Shown here: positions 17,014 to 27,756 of the stretch, in pieces | Numbering within the stretch: position 1 is the first letter of the stretch | Layout: every line of letters starts with the position of its first letter | Assembly (NCBI GenBank): GCA_003153295.1 | Contig: PLXY01000004.1 | Span: 1 to 64,000 of the forward strand | DNA length: 64,000 bases | Direction of reading: 5' to 3' | Origin: Parachlamydiales bacterium | Lineage (GTDB): Bacteria > Chlamydiota > Chlamydiia > Chlamydiales > Rhabdochlamydiaceae | Notes under the pieces: generated by a model | What the model saw: only the letters and a program-made list of their open reading frames with translations | Told to the model about the DNA's origin: nothing | The model's database searches: none | Position numbers and translations under genes: made by a program

Positions 17014-17397
17014 CTAGCAAAAGGGCTGGCGTTTGGGTTTTGGTGCAAAGAAAGTATCATACCAGAATAAACAGCTTATCACTGTCACTAGACCTCCGAA
17101 AGCACCACTTGATCTGAGCATGGTACGATTTGATGTACGTATCAAGCTGGAGATTAGAATAGGAAGACTAAAAGAAATTGCAATGGCTCCAATAGGGCAA
17201 AAAATTCGCGCTACCTCATCTAATGCATCGGCTCGCATTTTCAGAGATGCATCATCTTTTGGTTGATTATTCCAATAAGTTTGATTCACAAGATTTGCCT
17301 GAATCATATTTCTTTGCGTGCGCTCTGCTCTTAACCCTTGAACATAGCGCTGTTGTTGAAGGTTGCTTGCGCCAGATCTAGCTGCTGAAGCTGTCAT
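17014..17397 (-). CDS. Small bilobed membrane protein (Inc-like)
   Basis: A 127-residue protein. After a polar N-terminus of about 65 residues it has two close hydrophobic segments (about 69-88 and 98-115) separated by a short basic loop (RTSNRTMLRSSG). That bilobed hydrophobic profile is the hallmark of chlamydial inclusion-membrane (Inc) proteins, but it is also common in ordinary small membrane proteins. No family recognised. It is downstream (same strand) of an MFS transporter gene. Confidence 0.6.
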   Translation of the reverse strand: MTASAARSGASNLQQQRYVQGLRAERTQRNMIQANLVNQTYWNNQPKDDASLKMRADALDEVARIFCPIGAIAISFSLPILISSLIRTSNRTMLRSSGAFGGLVTVISCLFWYDTFFAPKPKRQPFC

Positions 17398-17475
17398 AAA
17401 GACCTCCTATGACGTATCACCGCGGGAAATTAAAAAAAATTGTAATTTGTTAACGGGATAGAGACAAGGAAATTT

Positions 17476-18666
17476 TTAAGCCGAAAGTTTTTTAAGACGG
17501 AAGGATAGAAAAAGCATGAGGCTGAAGAAGAAGAAAATAAACAGAGGCAGTGCAAGAGCGGATTCTGGAAAAATAAATTCCGATAGAAGAACTCCGATGA
17601 CGGCAGTGCTAAGGTTCAGAAAATTGAGGACGGCAGAGGCATTCGATTTGTTCTTGGCGGTGGAAAGTCCATAAGCAGAGATATTAGGATATCCAATGCC
17701 TTGTGCGAAATAGATAGCGGCCATGGATAAAAAAAGAGAAGGGGTAGTGGGACCCCAAATGGCAAAAGGAATCAACATCGTTAAACTTGCAAAGAGCGAG
17801 GCGATGATCGACATGGAGATGATTTTCATGGTAGGAAAACGTCCGATGATCGCAGAAGCAATGAATCCGCCTGTGACAGTTCCAATCAACGGAATAAGGT
17901 TATAGCTGCCGAATTTCTCCGGGCTTAAGCCCATTAAGTTAATACCAATGAAAGGGGCTTTCGAAGCGAAAATGTAAATGATGGCTCCACCGCAACCGAT
18001 CATGAAAGCACTGATAATCAGCTGTCGATTTTTGAGTTTTAGCCGGTATCCTTCAATGATGGCAGGAAATTTTAGGTAGCTTCGATCGATGATTTTCGCT
18101 GTTTCAGGAAGACGTTTACAGAGAAAGAGCATGAAGACGCCAAAAAGCGCTAAAAAATAAAAGCAGCTTTCCCAATTGAATAGGGAAGTTAAAAAACCGC
18201 CGATGGCGATCGCAATGCCTGGCATGATGGCAAACGATAAGACAAATCGAGAAATAATTCGGGTGGCGTCGGCTTGTTCATAGGTATCGGCGACCATCGT
18301 ATAGCTGATCTTGAGACCTACAGTTGCGCCCAAAGCTTGTAAAAAACGGGCGAAGATCAAAACGGCAAAAGAACCGGTGAAGGCTGAAAATGCACAGAGA
18401 AGCGATCCTAAAATGGCAAGAGAAAGTCCAAAGTAGAGCGCTTTTTTTCTTCCGAAACCATTGGCTAAAGGTCCATAAGGGAGCTGTCCTAAAGCATAAC
18501 CCGCTAAATAAGAAGTGATAGTCAGTTGTGCTTGTCCTACAGAGACATGGAAAAATTCTTGGATCGCTGGAAGAGCGGGTGTGAAAAGTACGGCACCCAC
18601 TGAACCAAACGAGATCAAAAGGAATAGAATAAAAACAGGTGGTTTTAGGGATTTTTCCGTAAGCAT
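17476..18666 (-). CDS. MFS transporter, Bcr/CflA-type
   Basis: A 396-residue major facilitator protein with 12 predicted hydrophobic segments. The loop after TM2 reads GPLANGFGRKKAL (about 66-78), the MFS signature, and the N-terminal PALPAIQEFFHVS matches the drug-proton antiporter 1 subfamily (Bcr/CflA). Substrate not predictable: drugs, dipeptides or cysteine are known for relatives. No operon partner on its strand apart from the small membrane protein gene downstream. Confidence 0.85.
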   Translation of the reverse strand: MLTEKSLKPPVFILFLLISFGSVGAVLFTPALPAIQEFFHVSVGQAQLTITSYLAGYALGQLPYGPLANGFGRKKALYFGLSLAILGSLLCAFSAFTGSFAVLIFARFLQALGATVGLKISYTMVADTYEQADATRIISRFVLSFAIMPGIAIAIGGFLTSLFNWESCFYFLALFGVFMLFLCKRLPETAKIIDRSYLKFPAIIEGYRLKLKNRQLIISAFMIGCGGAIIYIFASKAPFIGINLMGLSPEKFGSYNLIPLIGTVTGGFIASAIIGRFPTMKIISMSIIASLFASLTMLIPFAIWGPTTPSLFLSMAAIYFAQGIGYPNISAYGLSTAKNKSNASAVLNFLNLSTAVIGVLLSEFIFPESALALPLFIFFFFSLMLFLSFRLKKLSA

Positions 18667-18705
18667 TTAAGAAGGCTACCGTAAACACATTCCGTAAGTC
18701 AATGA

Positions 18706-19284
18706 TTACAGCTCTCGAATTCCAACAATTGATTGGATAGGAAGTTTCCAGATGGTGTCATATCCAGAGGCTTTTTCTACGATAATGGGTGGATGTAGGG
18801 CCTTGAGATTCAGTTCATCATGAATCTTCTGGAGCTTCCTTTCTTGGTTTGTAGACGTGAAACAAAAATGAGGTGTAAACATTTTGTAATCTTGAAAAAA
18901 AGTAGAATAGATAAGAGTATAGCCTAAAAGATTGGCATACTTTTCAATGAAATCTATTTCATCGCGACATTGGGTAAAAAGTGTCATAACAGTATACGAA
19001 ATTTCAGGATAAGGCCCTTTTTCTTTTTTTGTTGCATAATTGATAAAAGCTCTTTCGAGGTGGGTCATTCGACTGTCAATCCCAGGATGATTATTATAAT
19101 GAAAAGAGGGAATTTTCTTGTGGACTAAAAGAGTAGCGATTCTCAAAGCGACGATCTTCATTTCTTCTGTCACAGATTCTTTGAGTGGGATAGGGTTTAA
19201 TGTAGGTTTTCCTATTGCTGCTGTCATTGGAAATAATAATTTTTGTTGGGGAAGTTTGGTCTTTAAATCAATGAATGGGCTCAT
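18706..19284 (-). CDS. Unknown protein, member B of a three-copy local family
   Basis: A 192-residue soluble protein of unknown function. It is a tandem paralog of the gene at 19296-19826: both share EMKxVALxIxTLL, FINYA, a TLF helix, IEKYANLLGYTL, a later EKLQ-like helix and an ALxPPxI stretch near the C-terminus. A more distant relative is at 9641-10012. No signal peptide, membrane span or known motif. The start ATG at 19284 lies 11 bases after the stop of its paralog, so the two are likely one transcript. Confidence 0.7.
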   Translation of the reverse strand: MSPFIDLKTKLPQQKLLFPMTAAIGKPTLNPIPLKESVTEEMKIVALRIATLLVHKKIPSFHYNNHPGIDSRMTHLERAFINYATKKEKGPYPEISYTVMTLFTQCRDEIDFIEKYANLLGYTLIYSTFFQDYKMFTPHFCFTSTNQERKLQKIHDELNLKALHPPIIVEKASGYDTIWKLPIQSIVGIREL

Positions 19285-19295
19285 TGCTCAGTTTC

Positions 19296-19826
19296 TTAGG
19301 GTGTAATTTCTTTAATGCCCCTTAAGAACAATTGAGGAATATGCCAGGTCATTTTAAGGCCTTTAAGAGTTTCTTGGATAGTGGGCGGAGCTAGAGCTTT
19401 TGCAGTTAAGGTATTTTGGAGTTTTTCGAGATTGCAGTCATAAACTGCAGATGTCGTAGTAGGCTGACTTGAGATCAGGACGACATGATCGAAGGAGCAA
19501 TTGATACAATCAAGAGTGTATCCCAATAGATTAGCATATTTTTCAATGAGAGGAGTATCAGCGAGATTTTCAATAAAAAGGGTTAATACATTCACTCGAA
19601 CCTTGTTAAAAAGTCCTCGCTGGTGTGTTTGGGCATAATTGATAAAATCTGCTTCTAATAGGTTTCTTTGAAATTCGATCATGCTCCTATTGTCATTCAG
19701 ACGAGGGCTAAACTGGAGATTAATTAGGAGGGTAGAAATTTTTAACGCCACATCTTTCATTTCGTCGCTTGCGTCGACTTGTTGCGCCTCTGCAATGTGG
19801 AGACGGGGTCCTACTTTTGTTGCCAT
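19296..19826 (-). CDS. Unknown protein, member C of a three-copy local family
   Basis: A 176-residue protein, paralogous to its downstream neighbour (18706-19284) over nearly the whole length: EMKDVALKISTLLI, ADFINYAQ, VLTLF, the shared IEKYANLLGYTL block, then a KLQ-type helix and ALAPPTIQE. The tandem arrangement indicates duplication. Function unknown, no motif recognised. The near-identical IEKYANLLGYTL block, in proteins otherwise well diverged, marks the likely functional core. Confidence 0.7.
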   Translation of the reverse strand: MATKVGPRLHIAEAQQVDASDEMKDVALKISTLLINLQFSPRLNDNRSMIEFQRNLLEADFINYAQTHQRGLFNKVRVNVLTLFIENLADTPLIEKYANLLGYTLDCINCSFDHVVLISSQPTTTSAVYDCNLEKLQNTLTAKALAPPTIQETLKGLKMTWHIPQLFLRGIKEITP

Positions 19827-19879
19827 AATAAATTGGGTTGGTTTTGAAGATGGCAGTTTGGTCTTTGAACGATTTTAAA

Positions 19880-20473
19880 TCAATGAGTATGGATCGCTAT
19901 CAAAAACTGGGCGAGTCCTTCTAAGAACATCTGAATGGCGACCATTGTCAAAATAAGTCCCATGAGTCTTTCGCAAGCGAGGATGCCGCGTCTACCCATG
20001 ATCTTATTGAGAAAGGAAGAGGAGAGTAAAATGAGAGTTGAGACGATCCATGCAGCAATAATAGCGACGATGGTTGGTCCTGATCCTGTCTTTGAATAGA
20101 GAATGATTGCGGCTAAAACAGCAGGGCCGGCAACAAGGGGGATGGCAAGAGGGACAATGAAAGGTTCTTTTTCCCCGGTGGGGTTGAGCTCAGCATCGTT
20201 TTTAGTCGGGAAGATCATCTTAAGGGCAATCAGAAATAAGATGATGCCACCGGAAATCAAAATGGAATATTGGGTGACTTGCAAGGCGCTGAGTAAAAAA
20301 TCGCCGAGATAATTGAAGAGCACCATGATGACTAAGGCAATCAGCAGTTCACGTAAGATGATTTGTGTTTGCCGTTTCCGAGGAATGTCTTTTAAGATCG
20401 CAATAAATAGCGGGATGTTACCGATCGGATCCATCAATAGGAAAAGTGCAAAAGCCATAGATAACATCTTCAT
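19880..20473 (-). CDS. MarC-family integral membrane protein
   Basis: A 197-residue protein with six hydrophobic segments and the MarC/YhgN signatures LFLLMDPIGNIPLF (about 11-24) and PLAIPLVAGPA near the middle. The family (once called 'multiple antibiotic resistance' or NAAT transporters) has no settled function. C. trachomatis has a MarC-type gene (CT852) next to map (CT851), as I recall; here map lies about 5 kb away, so the old neighbourhood is loosely kept. Confidence 0.9.
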   Translation of the reverse strand: MKMLSMAFALFLLMDPIGNIPLFIAILKDIPRKRQTQIILRELLIALVIMVLFNYLGDFLLSALQVTQYSILISGGIILFLIALKMIFPTKNDAELNPTGEKEPFIVPLAIPLVAGPAVLAAIILYSKTGSGPTIVAIIAAWIVSTLILLSSSFLNKIMGRRGILACERLMGLILTMVAIQMFLEGLAQFLIAIHTH

Positions 20474-20485
20474 ATCGTTAATGTA

Positions 20486-21466
20486 TCAAAGTGTCTCGTT
20501 TGATTCTACAGCGATAGTGTGGCTTAAGTTATCAAAAAGGTTTTGTTGGTCTGAGGTAAGAGATTTCAAGAAAAGCAAACAATCTTGATTTTTTGTGAAC
20601 GCAGCTTGGGTCCAATTCGTTGAACCTAATACCACTTGTTTTCGGTCGATATAAGCCCATTTATGGTGAAGCAGCTGGAGTCCTTGACTAAAAGTGACGG
20701 GGATTTGGTGTTCTTGCAAAAATTGGACGGCTTTGCGACTAGCACCTCGTGCGGCATAATGATCAACGGTAACCTTAATTTGAACGCCGCGCTCTTGGGC
20801 TTTAACGAGAGCGTCCAAAAGTTTTGGATGGGTCAGCGTGAACATCGCAACGAAGATCGAACTTTGAGCTTGCTGGAGTTGATCGGTTAAATAATTTAAA
20901 GCTTGTATATCGGGCAGCATCCAAAGGCGGCATGATTGATTTTCGATCGTAAAATCAAAGTAGGACGACTTGGGTTTTTTTAAGAATTTAGCTAAGGGAG
21001 GGTGGTAAAATCCGACGGAAAGGTTGTCGTGCAGAACGAGGGAAGAGGTCGTCATATTGGCAGAGCCTAAGAAAACATGGGTATCATCTGTCGTCACAAT
21101 TTTGCGGTGCATGAGTCCTTTTGTTTTGACAGAAGTAGCGATAATAGGACTGAGGATTGGAGTCGTTCCGCTGTTAGGGTCGTGCCAGACTTGAACCGAG
21201 ATTCCTTGGGCGGCTTTCTCATAGAGATTTTTTAGAAGTTGTTCATCGGTGATGGCATACATGGTGATTGCGATGGATCTTTGAGCCTCCGAAAAAGCTT
21301 TTTTAAGAACGAGCCGAAAATCATCGCGCTTTTGATTGGAATAGAAAATAATGGGATTTTTTGAGGTGGGAAGGGGAGGGTCAAGAGCCGCTCTGATCAA
21401 AAAAGTATAGAGAGCGGCTAAAAAAATTAAAGAAGCGAGAAGCTTAGAACTTTTCGCCACGCGCAC
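20486..21466 (-). CDS. Phospholipase D-like protein, membrane-anchored or exported
   Basis: A 326-residue PLD-superfamily protein with two HxKxxxxD motifs: H120/K122/D127 with GSANMT after it, and H267/K269/D274 with GSTNWT. An N-terminal hydrophobic helix (about 9-27) acts as signal anchor. It may cut phospholipids or nucleic acid; substrate unknown. The start is a GTG (21466, or 21460) inside the end of rpmB (23 bp overlap). In C. trachomatis a PLD gene (CT084) is close to rpmB (CT086), so this linkage is ancestral. Confidence 0.85.
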   Translation of the reverse strand: MRVAKSSKLLASLIFLAALYTFLIRAALDPPLPTSKNPIIFYSNQKRDDFRLVLKKAFSEAQRSIAITMYAITDEQLLKNLYEKAAQGISVQVWHDPNSGTTPILSPIIATSVKTKGLMHRKIVTTDDTHVFLGSANMTTSSLVLHDNLSVGFYHPPLAKFLKKPKSSYFDFTIENQSCRLWMLPDIQALNYLTDQLQQAQSSIFVAMFTLTHPKLLDALVKAQERGVQIKVTVDHYAARGASRKAVQFLQEHQIPVTFSQGLQLLHHKWAYIDRKQVVLGSTNWTQAAFTKNQDCLLFLKSLTSDQQNLFDNLSHTIAVESNETL

Positions 21467-21719
21467 GCATTTCTCGAACTACGGCGTTAATGCCGACTCT
21501 GTCGATTTTGCGCATGCCGTGAGCTGTCACATTCAATGTGATAAAGCGCTTTTCTTCTGTGTACCAGAACCGTTTTTTCATCAGGTTAGGATTGAAACGG
21601 CGCTTTTTAATCCCCGTCACTTTTAGACCGACGCCCTTTTTCTTCTTGGCGATACCGCGGATGGCATAACTATTGCCTCTCCGAGGGATTTTACCTGTCA
21701 CTTGACATTGTCTTGGCAT
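21444..21719 (-). CDS. rpmB: 50S ribosomal protein L28
   Basis: A 91-residue L28: N-terminal [23 protein letters not shown], a [13 protein letters not shown] core and a [13 protein letters not shown] end, all typical. It leads a two-gene unit with the PLD-like gene, whose start overlaps its 3' end. Confidence 0.94.
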   Translation of the reverse strand: MPRQCQVTGKIPRRGNSYAIRGIAKKKKGVGLKVTGIKKRRFNPNLMKKRFWYTEEKRFITLNVTAHGMRKIDRVGINAVVREMRARGEKF

Positions 21720-21876
21720 AATAACCTCTATATTTAGTGAGAAACTATATCATTCCTGCTGTTATCCAACAAGATTTTGTTCGTAAGTGGGTGGTACTTA
21801 AGGAAGTTCAAAAGAGAGGTTCACAAATCGATTGATCTGGAAACAGCGGAGTGTTAAATACAAATTTTAATTTGAT

Positions 21877-23274
21877 ATGGAAGAACTTTACGTTGACTAC
21901 ATTATAATCGGATCTGGCCCTGCAGGACAGAAGGCGGCTATTCAAGCGGCTAAGCTGGGCAAGACGGTGGTTGTGATTGAGAAAGGTCCTTATCCAGGGG
22001 GAGCTTCGCTCAACTCTGGAACGATTCCTTCCAAATCTTTAAGAGAAGCGATTATTGATTTAACCGACTTTTATCAAAGAAGTTTTTACGGAAAAGATCG
22101 GCCGCAGAAAGAAATTTCGATTAACGATTTGAACTACCGCCTTAATAAGGTGCTGGATGAACAGAGGAAGATGCTGCTTAAGCAATTTGAGAAAAATAAC
22201 ATCAGGCTTATTTTTGGAATGGCGCGATTTGAAGATAGCCATCATGTTTTAGTGTTGGATGAGAAAGACCATCTATTAGCAAAGATGCGCGGCGATTATT
22301 TATTAATTGCTTCGGGATCACAACCTCGTAATCCGCTTCATGTCCCTTTTGATAATGAAGTGATATTAGATTCCACTCGATTATTGAACATTGATCATGT
22401 CCCGAAAACGTTGTTGGTTTTGGGGGGTGGAATTATCGGCTCTGAGTATGCTAGCTTTTTTGCGGCTTTAGGAACAGAAGTGACCGTTGTTGATAAACGA
22501 GACCATATGCTTCCACTCCTGGATATCGAGATTGGAACGCATTTGCAAAAAGCTTTGACGGCGATTGGTTTAAAAATGGTCGGAAAAAAAGAATTGGAGT
22601 CGATCAAACGTGTCAATGGTCATGCGGAAGTTAAATTTACAGATGGGACCCAACTTGAAGCGGAGATGCTTCTTTATGCTTTAGGCCGTGAAGCGAACGT
22701 CGAACATCTCCATATTGAAAAAGCAGGAATATCGGTTGATAAATCAGGATATATTCCCGTCAATGCGCTTTTTCAAACGGTTGTTCCCCATATATATGCC
22801 GCAGGTGATGTGATCGGCGGGCCTTCGCTAGCTTCGACAAGCATGGAGCAGGGAAGATTAGCAACGCGGCATGCGTTTGATGTGCAGACACATCATTTCC
22901 CGACGTTTTATCCGATTGGGATTTACACAATACCGGAAATTTCGTCGTGCGGTTATACTGAAGAACAGTTAAAAGAACTGGGATTTCGTTATGAAATTGG
23001 GCGGGCTTATTATTACGAGATTGCCCGAAATTTGCTTGTCGGAAATGATCCTGGGATGTTTAAAATTTTATTCCATGCGGACACTTTAGAGATTCTTGGC
23101 ATCCATATTATCGGACGTGCCGCGACGGAAGTGATCCACATCGGACAAATTGCAATGAGTTTTAATGCGCGGATAGACTATTTTATTGATCAGGTCTTCA
23201 ACTATCCGACCTACGCCGAAGGGTACCGCATTGCCGCGTTGAATGGTTTTAACAAAGTGAAACATAAGAAATAG
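21877..23274 (+). CDS. sthA: Soluble pyridine nucleotide transhydrogenase (SthA-like flavoprotein)
   Basis: A 465-residue FAD-dependent pyridine nucleotide-disulfide oxidoreductase-like enzyme that moves reducing equivalents between NADPH and NADH. FAD motif IIGSGPAGQKAA is near the N-terminus and the NAD(P) motif GGGIIGSEYAS in the middle. The redox-disulfide position reads GGASLNSGTIPSKSLRE: both cysteines are absent, and the GTIPSK stretch matches E. coli SthA, not lipoamide dehydrogenase. The C-terminal IPTGIYTIPEISS-like block and NYPTYAEGYRIAALNG also match SthA. It precedes a small membrane-protein gene by 8 bp. Confidence 0.88.
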   Translation: MEELYVDYIIIGSGPAGQKAAIQAAKLGKTVVVIEKGPYPGGASLNSGTIPSKSLREAIIDLTDFYQRSFYGKDRPQKEISINDLNYRLNKVLDEQRKMLLKQFEKNNIRLIFGMARFEDSHHVLVLDEKDHLLAKMRGDYLLIASGSQPRNPLHVPFDNEVILDSTRLLNIDHVPKTLLVLGGGIIGSEYASFFAALGTEVTVVDKRDHMLPLLDIEIGTHLQKALTAIGLKMVGKKELESIKRVNGHAEVKFTDGTQLEAEMLLYALGREANVEHLHIEKAGISVDKSGYIPVNALFQTVVPHIYAAGDVIGGPSLASTSMEQGRLATRHAFDVQTHHFPTFYPIGIYTIPEISSCGYTEEQLKELGFRYEIGRAYYYEIARNLLVGNDPGMFKILFHADTLEILGIHIIGRAATEVIHIGQIAMSFNARIDYFIDQVFNYPTYAEGYRIAALNGFNKVKHKK

Positions 23275-23282
23275 GAAAGACT

Positions 23283-23702
23283 ATGCCCATTTATGATATC
23301 TTTGCGAGAAAAGAAAACGAACAAACAGACGCACCTGAGACGGAAGTCTTGTCTAGCGGGAAGGATAGATTTTTCTCTTCTTTGACCGCGAGAGTGCTAT
23401 TCTTTTTGCTCTTTGTGGGAGATGTCTTTTGGGGAATATACGCGCTTTGCATGGTCTTGATCACCGGTCCTTTAAATCTTCTAACCGGGAATAAAGTCGG
23501 ATTTCTGCGCCATCTCTTGAGGAAGAATTGGATTTCCCTCAAACGATCGGGCATCTGCGGCGTTTCGCTGTTCATCTCGCTTTTCAGTCCTGCCCTTGGC
23601 ATCATGATCGCCTGCACGTACTTTATGATGTACGACAAAAAAGGAATTCAAGAAGTCGTGCCAAGATCTTTACAAGATCAATTCCAAGAGTTTCTAAAGT
23701 AA
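23283..23702 (+). CDS. Small membrane protein of unknown function
   Basis: A 139-residue protein with a polar N-terminus (1-33) and two hydrophobic regions, about 36-62 and 87-113, separated by a basic loop. The ATG follows AGGAAAG and lies just after sthA, so it is in the same operon. The family is not recognised. The two spans are wider apart than in typical Inc proteins, so an ordinary inner-membrane role is as likely. Confidence 0.6.
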   Translation: MPIYDIFARKENEQTDAPETEVLSSGKDRFFSSLTARVLFFLLFVGDVFWGIYALCMVLITGPLNLLTGNKVGFLRHLLRKNWISLKRSGICGVSLFISLFSPALGIMIACTYFMMYDKKGIQEVVPRSLQDQFQEFLK

Positions 23703-23755
23703 GGATTTAGTTTCGTTTGCTATACTCCGTTGACATATTAAAAACGGGGTCATAA

Positions 23756-24997
23756 ATGAGACAAATCTTTGCATCTATCGCCATCTTTTTCATGAGCCCA
23801 TTGGGAGCTTTAAGCGTCTCAACACCGGTTACTTTGTCTCTTTCCGAGAGCCCTTCTCAACCTTGCGTTGCCTTGAATGAAAAAGGTGAAGCAGTGGTTC
23901 TTTGGACTTCCAATGATTTGGAGGAGATATCTATGGTTGAAGTCAGTACATGTAATAGTACGAAAGAATGGTCTTCCCCTTCAATCCTTGGAAAAAGGCA
24001 CAGCCATGAAGGTAATCCCCAGCTGGTTCTTGATTCCGATGGGACTGTTTTTAGCGTTTGGAAAGGTGCTGCGTATGGAAACCCATTTTTTCAGTGGGTT
24101 AAGAAAGAAAAAAACGGATCTTTGTCTTCTTCTATGATTGAGATTCAAGATCCAACTATAAATCGGGACTGCTATCTGGACAAGGACGGAAATCTTAGTT
24201 TATTGGATACCAATCAAGATATACCGAAAATTGTCACTTACGAGCATCAAACTCAAAAAAAGATTTCGCGGGAAATTCCACGAAATAGTGTACACCGGGT
24301 CATGACTCCTCAAGAAAAAGAATTTGTTGTTTTCATTTCTGAATCCAAGGGGTATTTTTGGAATTCTTATTCAGTCAAAGGCGTTTGGATCGAAGAGGCA
24401 TCAGAGCCTGTAACCATTATTGATCTTTTCAGGGGTAATCAGTATCAATTTTACCCCGTTGCAGTGAATGACAATGGCAATATAGGAGTTATTTGGGCAA
24501 AAAAGAATTCGCCTATGGATTGGATTGTAGCGACAGTTTACGTGGATGGAAAATGGTCGGAATCTGTTCCGCTTATCCAAAGGAATGGTGTTCAAAATAT
24601 TCAATCTGAAATCGATGCGGAAGGAAATTTTCTTGTCGTTTGGAGTAAAATCGAAAATAATGAGCAGGGTCTTTTTGCTGCTTATAAACCTAAAGAACAG
24701 GATTGGCTCAGTCCCGTTCTGTTATTTAATTCTAATCTATCGAGATTTGAGATCAGTCAATCTAAGGGTCATTTTGTTGTGATGTGGGATAAGATTGTTA
24801 AGCCTAATGCTGCAGTTCATAGCGCGGTATTTTCCACAGCAACGCTAAACTGGTCTTTTCAACAGCTATCGCCTGGTGAGGTGCCATGTGCGAATGCTAA
24901 CATGGCGTTTAATGAGTACGGTTATGGAGTTATCGCATGGGAAGCGATCATCAATGGCACACGGTATATCCAAGCAGCTGAACTCAGTTTACAGTAA
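23756..24997 (+). CDS. Exported beta-propeller-like repeat protein
   Basis: A 413-residue protein with a signal peptide ([17 protein letters not shown], cleavage probably near 20-24). The mature part has about six repeats of a blade pattern 'A-N-x-x-G-x-A-V-V-x-W', for example [52 protein letters not shown] and [12 protein letters not shown]. This suggests a BNR/sialidase-type beta propeller without visible catalytic residues. Likely surface or periplasmic binding protein. It converges on clpB with a 14 bp overlap. Confidence 0.65.
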   Translation: MRQIFASIAIFFMSPLGALSVSTPVTLSLSESPSQPCVALNEKGEAVVLWTSNDLEEISMVEVSTCNSTKEWSSPSILGKRHSHEGNPQLVLDSDGTVFSVWKGAAYGNPFFQWVKKEKNGSLSSSMIEIQDPTINRDCYLDKDGNLSLLDTNQDIPKIVTYEHQTQKKISREIPRNSVHRVMTPQEKEFVVFISESKGYFWNSYSVKGVWIEEASEPVTIIDLFRGNQYQFYPVAVNDNGNIGVIWAKKNSPMDWIVATVYVDGKWSESVPLIQRNGVQNIQSEIDAEGNFLVVWSKIENNEQGLFAAYKPKEQDWLSPVLLFNSNLSRFEISQSKGHFVVMWDKIVKPNAAVHSAVFSTATLNWSFQQLSPGEVPCANANMAFNEYGYGVIAWEAIINGTRYIQAAELSLQ

Positions 24998-27569
24998 AGG
25001 AAATTGCTCCCTCTTTCATTTTAAGGTGTACGGTTTGTCGAGGCAGAATTTTGCCTTGGAGCACTGCACTAGAGAGCATGTTAACGATTTCATTCTGGAT
25101 AAGCCGTTTTAAAGGTCGGGCGCCATAGATAGGATCGTATCCTTTTACAGCTAAATGAGCCAGAACGTCATGCGACCATTGGAGTTGAATATCTCGATCT
25201 AAAAGCCGCTGTTTCACATGGTTCAGTTGGATTGTTGCAATCGCTTCCATATCTTTTTCCTGTAAAGGTAAGAAAGGAAGGATATCATCCAGGCGGTTGA
25301 GAAATTCCGGTCTAAAATGTTCTTGCAGGATCGGTTCAAGGAATTGGAGAATTCCTTCTTTATTGATGGTCTTGGTGCGCAGGTGCGCTAATAGTTCCGC
25401 AGAACCTAGATTAGATGTCATGATGAAAAGGGCATTCTTACAGTTCACTGTTCTGCCTTTACTGTCGGTGAGACGTCCATCATCAAAGATCTGCAGTAGG
25501 ATATTGAAAACGTCAGGGTTTGCTTTTTCAATTTCATCGAGGAGAACAACGCTATAAGGCCGACGGCGGATCGCTTCTGTGAGCTGTCCTCCTTCTTCAT
25601 AACCTACATAGCCGGGAGGGGAGCCGATCAGTTTGGACACGGTATGTTTTTCCATGTATTCCGACATGTCGAGCCGGATCATCGCTTCTTCTTGATTAAA
25701 GAGTTGGCGTGCGAGTGCTTTAGCGAGTTCTGTTTTCCCGACTCCAGTGGGTCCGACAAAGAGGAAAACTCCAACTGGTCTGTTCGGATCGCTAAGACCT
25801 GCGCGGGAACGGCGGATCGCTTCGCTGACAGCCTGGACAGCAAAAAGTTGGCCCACAACTGATTCACTCAAGACTTTTTCTAAGTTCATGAGTTTGGCCG
25901 CTTCTCCTTCGAGCATTTTCTGTACCGGAACGCCTGTCCATTTGGAAACGATCAGGGCAATGAGCTGCTCATCGACTTCTTCTTGGAGGAGCCGCTCTTT
26001 TTGATCGCCAAGTTTTTTTTGGACTTCTTCCATCTCTTTTTGCAAAGCGGGAATCCGGCTATAGCGGATCTCCGCGACCTTGTTATAGTCGCCTGCGCGC
26101 TCGGCTTCTTCTTCTTGAAATTTGAATTGTTCGAGTTTGTTTTTTTTATCTTTGAGTGAATCGATCAATTTTTTTTCTTCGTTCCAACGTTGTCGTAAGA
26201 GGCTGAGTTCTTCTTTGAGGCGGGCAATTTCTTTGGCCAGCTTTTCAATTTCGGCATGGGCTAGAGGAGAATCTTCTCGTTTTAAGGCTTCCTGTTTGAC
26301 AATGAGGCTCGACAGTTCTCTTTCTTTTCGATCGATCGGAAGGGGAAGGCTTCCGAGCTGCATCCGGATTAAGCTGGCTGCCTCGTCGATCAAGTCAATG
26401 GCCTTATCGGGCAGCTGACGGTCCGTTATATAGCGGTGGGATAAAATAACGGCGGCGTGGATCGCAGCTTCGGTAATGCGCACACCATGAAAAATTTCAT
26501 AACGCTCACGGAGGCCGCGTAAAATGGCAATAGCGTCTTCTAAAGAAGGTTCTTCGACTAAAACGGTCTGAAAGCGGCGCTCTAATGCAGGATCTTTTTC
26601 GATGTATTTTTTATATTCATTTAAAGTTGTCGCTCCAACGCAATGAAGTGTTCCACGGGCAAGCGCGGGTTTAAGAAGGTTAGCGGCGTCCATGGCGCCT
26701 TCCGATGCGCCAGCTCCTATTAAAGTATGGACCTCATCGATAAATAGAATGATGTTTCCTTCGCTTTTTTCGACTTCACGCAAAATCCCCTTCAAACGCT
26801 CTTCAAATTCCCCGCGGTATTTGGTGCCAGCGATTAAACTACCCATATCAAGGGCGAAAAGCTGTCTCCCTTTCAGGGAATCCGGCACATCTCCTTGAAT
26901 GATCCGCTGAGCAAGCCCTTCTGCTATTGCAGTTTTTCCCACGCCCGGCTCGCCAATTAGCAGAGGATTGTTTTTTGTCCGCCGAGAAAGAACTTGCATG
27001 GTACGGAGGATTTCCTCGTCGCGGCCAATGACTGGGTCGAGTTTGCCTTCCCGAGCAAGCGCCGTCAGGTTTTTGCAATATTTATCGAGAGTTTGGAGGC
27101 TTTGTTCAGCAGTGGGTGAATCCATATGGCTATTTCCTCGGATTTCTTTGATTTTACGTTCTACATCTTGAATAGATAAGGCGGTTTTATTTTTCCAACT
27201 TACAAAAGGCTCTTTTCCTTTTTGCCAAAAAGCAAACAATAAGTGGTCGCTAGCAATGTAAGAGTCGTTCCACTTTTTGGCAATCGATTGAGCTTCTTGG
27301 AAGAGAGTTTGCAAGGAAGAAGAAACAGCCGGTTGTTTAGGCGTTCCTTCATACGTAGGTAATTTTTTAAGCGCTTCTTCCAGTTTTTCCAGAAGTTCTT
27401 CTCTGCTCAGTTGGATTGAAGCTGCGAAGGTTGAAAAATACCCTTGAGGGTCATCAAAAAGAGCTTTCAGAAGATGAAATTCAGAGACCTCTGTATGATG
27501 CCTGGATTCTGCTTCTTCTATAGCTATTTGGAGGGCGGAAGCGACAGCTTCTGTGAGTTGAGGATTCAT
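24984..27569 (-). CDS. clpB: ATP-dependent disaggregase ClpB
   Basis: An 861-residue Hsp100 chaperone. The order is normal: N-terminal Clp_N repeat domain (1-145), first AAA module with Walker A GEPGVGKT (206-213), the coiled-coil M domain (about 400-520, rich in K/E) and the second AAA module with GPTGVGKT and [11 protein letters not shown]. It threads aggregated proteins for refolding with DnaK. The start has GGAGAAAAAGG. It stands alone between two oppositely oriented genes. Confidence 0.97.
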   Translation of the reverse strand: MNPQLTEAVASALQIAIEEAESRHHTEVSEFHLLKALFDDPQGYFSTFAASIQLSREELLEKLEEALKKLPTYEGTPKQPAVSSSLQTLFQEAQSIAKKWNDSYIASDHLLFAFWQKGKEPFVSWKNKTALSIQDVERKIKEIRGNSHMDSPTAEQSLQTLDKYCKNLTALAREGKLDPVIGRDEEILRTMQVLSRRTKNNPLLIGEPGVGKTAIAEGLAQRIIQGDVPDSLKGRQLFALDMGSLIAGTKYRGEFEERLKGILREVEKSEGNIILFIDEVHTLIGAGASEGAMDAANLLKPALARGTLHCVGATTLNEYKKYIEKDPALERRFQTVLVEEPSLEDAIAILRGLRERYEIFHGVRITEAAIHAAVILSHRYITDRQLPDKAIDLIDEAASLIRMQLGSLPLPIDRKERELSSLIVKQEALKREDSPLAHAEIEKLAKEIARLKEELSLLRQRWNEEKKLIDSLKDKKNKLEQFKFQEEEAERAGDYNKVAEIRYSRIPALQKEMEEVQKKLGDQKERLLQEEVDEQLIALIVSKWTGVPVQKMLEGEAAKLMNLEKVLSESVVGQLFAVQAVSEAIRRSRAGLSDPNRPVGVFLFVGPTGVGKTELAKALARQLFNQEEAMIRLDMSEYMEKHTVSKLIGSPPGYVGYEEGGQLTEAIRRRPYSVVLLDEIEKANPDVFNILLQIFDDGRLTDSKGRTVNCKNALFIMTSNLGSAELLAHLRTKTINKEGILQFLEPILQEHFRPEFLNRLDDILPFLPLQEKDMEAIATIQLNHVKQRLLDRDIQLQWSHDVLAHLAVKGYDPIYGARPLKRLIQNEIVNMLSSAVLQGKILPRQTVHLKMKEGAISFTVN

Positions 27570-27756
27570 CCTTTTCTCCCTTTATTCACAAATTTAGCAG
27601 ATTAACCTGTCGAGTGCAAGATTTATATCCTAAGTTGTTTAAATTCAGCGGAATATCGAATTTTTTGCTTTTTAAGAATTTAATTTAATTATCGATTTAT
27701 AATAACTTTATTAACTTAAAATAAATCATAAATTACATTATAATAATCGAATTAAT

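Noticed and set aside
27570-27756. Possible tRNA or small RNA in the clpB/kinase gap
   Set aside because: Only AT-rich sequence without any stable fold; it probably holds divergent promoters.
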